From NCBI GenBank assembly GCA_001273385.1, contig LFWW01000003.1, positions 1-43,555 on the forward strand: a stretch of 43,555 nucleotides of DNA. Direction: 5' to 3'. The notes under the pieces were generated by a model. That model saw nothing but the letters and a program-made list of their open reading frames with translations, was not told the origin of the DNA and did no database searches. The stretch is from a miscellaneous Crenarchaeota group-6 archaeon AD8-1 (GTDB taxonomy: Archaea > Thermoproteota > Bathyarchaeia > Bathyarchaeales > Bathycorpusculaceae). Positions within the stretch are counted from its first letter, which is position 1. Every line of letters starts with the position of its first letter. Positions 43,089 to 43,555 of this stretch are shown one piece after another. Position numbers and translations under genes: made by a program.

Positions 43089-43224
43089 GCCAAGGTTAAT
43101 AATCATTAAGAATTTCCTTTTAATCTATGAAAAATTTAGAAATTTTATGTTTAAACCCTTAATTTTTCATTTAATTTTAAATATACTAAGAAATTTCAGT
43201 TTTTGTTAGAAATTTTAATCATGC
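43089..43224. other. AT-rich spacer before the 23S rRNA 3' end
   Basis: About 135 bases, very AT-rich, between the stop of the AbrB-PhoU gene and the convergent 23S rRNA. A minus-strand T-run (AAAAATTTAG region near 43130) could act in rRNA termination. Nothing else is seen. Confidence 0.3.
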
Positions 43225-43555
43225 ATAGGCCTTAGATTTGCACCCTTTTTTGGTTTCACCAAATATCGCTCAGACACTACCTAGTCTGACACCTTAGGCG
43301 GTTGGGGACTGCGGGCTGAACTGGTCGATCGAAATCTTCCAGCTTACACCCCAGTTCCATTAAACCCATCTTTTATGGGTGCCTTTGTCCCGTAAAAACG
43401 GGAATGGCTGCCTCTTTTCGGGAGAAGCTTCGAGCTTAGATGCTTTCAGCTCTTATCTTCAGCGGCGTGGCTGCCCGGCGACTGCCTTGTCAGACAACCG
43501 GTTAACTAGAGGCCACAGCGTCCCGTTCCTCTCGTACTGGGGACCCTTTCCCCTC
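43225..43555 (-). rRNA. 23S ribosomal RNA, 3' part (cut by window end)
   Basis: The minus strand carries the end of domain VI of large-subunit rRNA. The sarcin-ricin loop AGTACGAGAGGAAC lies at 43525-43538 (reverse complement), and GCTGAAAGCATCTAAG is near 43434-43450. The terminal helices lead to the CCGCCTAAGGTGTC region. The 3' boundary is set by eye at about 43225 and may be off by some tens of bases. The 5' part lies beyond the right edge. GC content rises sharply here, as usual for rRNA. Confidence 0.93.

Overview
The window is a piece of an AT-rich archaeal chromosome. The evidence is an A-type ATP synthase, TFB, aIF1, an Sm-like protein, the exosome/proteasome superoperon, archaeal ribosomal proteins (S13, S4, S11, L18e, L13, S9, L37e, L37Ae), RNA polymerase subunits D and N, and the 3' end of a 23S rRNA. 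TTG and GTG starts are frequent, and GGTGA-type ribosome binding sites occur. The single-OB SSB of crenarchaeal type and the overall gene set suggest a TACK-group archaeon, perhaps Bathyarchaeia. That placement is an inference and was not tested against any database.

Layout. 1-2.7 kb: PadR-type regulator (-), small tyrosine phosphatase, an orphan protein, a DUF5658-like membrane protein and tRNA-Ser(UGA). 2.7-11.8 kb: all nine genes of an A-type ATP synthase in three transcription units of alternating direction (F-A-B-D-C +, I-K -, H-E +). 11.8-14.6 kb: a decayed helix-turn-helix gene, the LSm-L37e pair, an orphan protein, a HAD phosphatase and an SSB. 14.8-18.7 kb: a YIP1-like membrane protein, then an overlapping pair encoding a thiolase-like protein and a DUF35-HMG-CoA synthase fusion. 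19-22.4 kb: nicotinate phosphoribosyltransferase, aIF1, a zinc ribbon protein, TFB and tRNA-Gln(UUG). 22.4-23.4 kb is a nearly empty AT-rich stretch. 23.4-27.9 kb: GT39-like glycosyltransferase, PPC/DUF296 protein, Y-family DNA polymerase and a small radical SAM protein. 28-32.3 kb (-): psmA-SBDS-rrp4-rrp41-rrp42-rpl37ae-pcc1. 32.7-36.6 kb (+): rps13-rps4-rps11-rpoD-rpl18e-rpl13-rps9-rpoN. 36.6-41.8 kb (-): a five-gene split glutamate synthase with its own electron-transfer proteins. 41.8-43.1 kb: an AbrB-PhoU regulator. From about 43.2 kb: 23S rRNA (-), cut by the window edge.

Most of the window is core information processing and energy metabolism. I found no CRISPR array, insertion sequence, prophage or defence system. 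The most unusual locus is the thiolase/HMG-CoA synthase pair. The DUF35 subunit, which in characterised archaea is a separate scaffold protein, is fused to the N terminus of an HMG-CoA synthase with an intact catalytic triad. Its thiolase-like partner has lost the nucleophilic cysteine and the GHP histidine, which points to a pseudoenzyme or a different carbon-carbon bond reaction. Other points are the fragmented ATP synthase locus, genes whose conserved N termini lack an ATG/GTG/TTG start (atpI, the Y-family polymerase, possibly the AbrB-PhoU gene), and an 18-bp tandem palindromic repeat between the psmA and rps13 operons.
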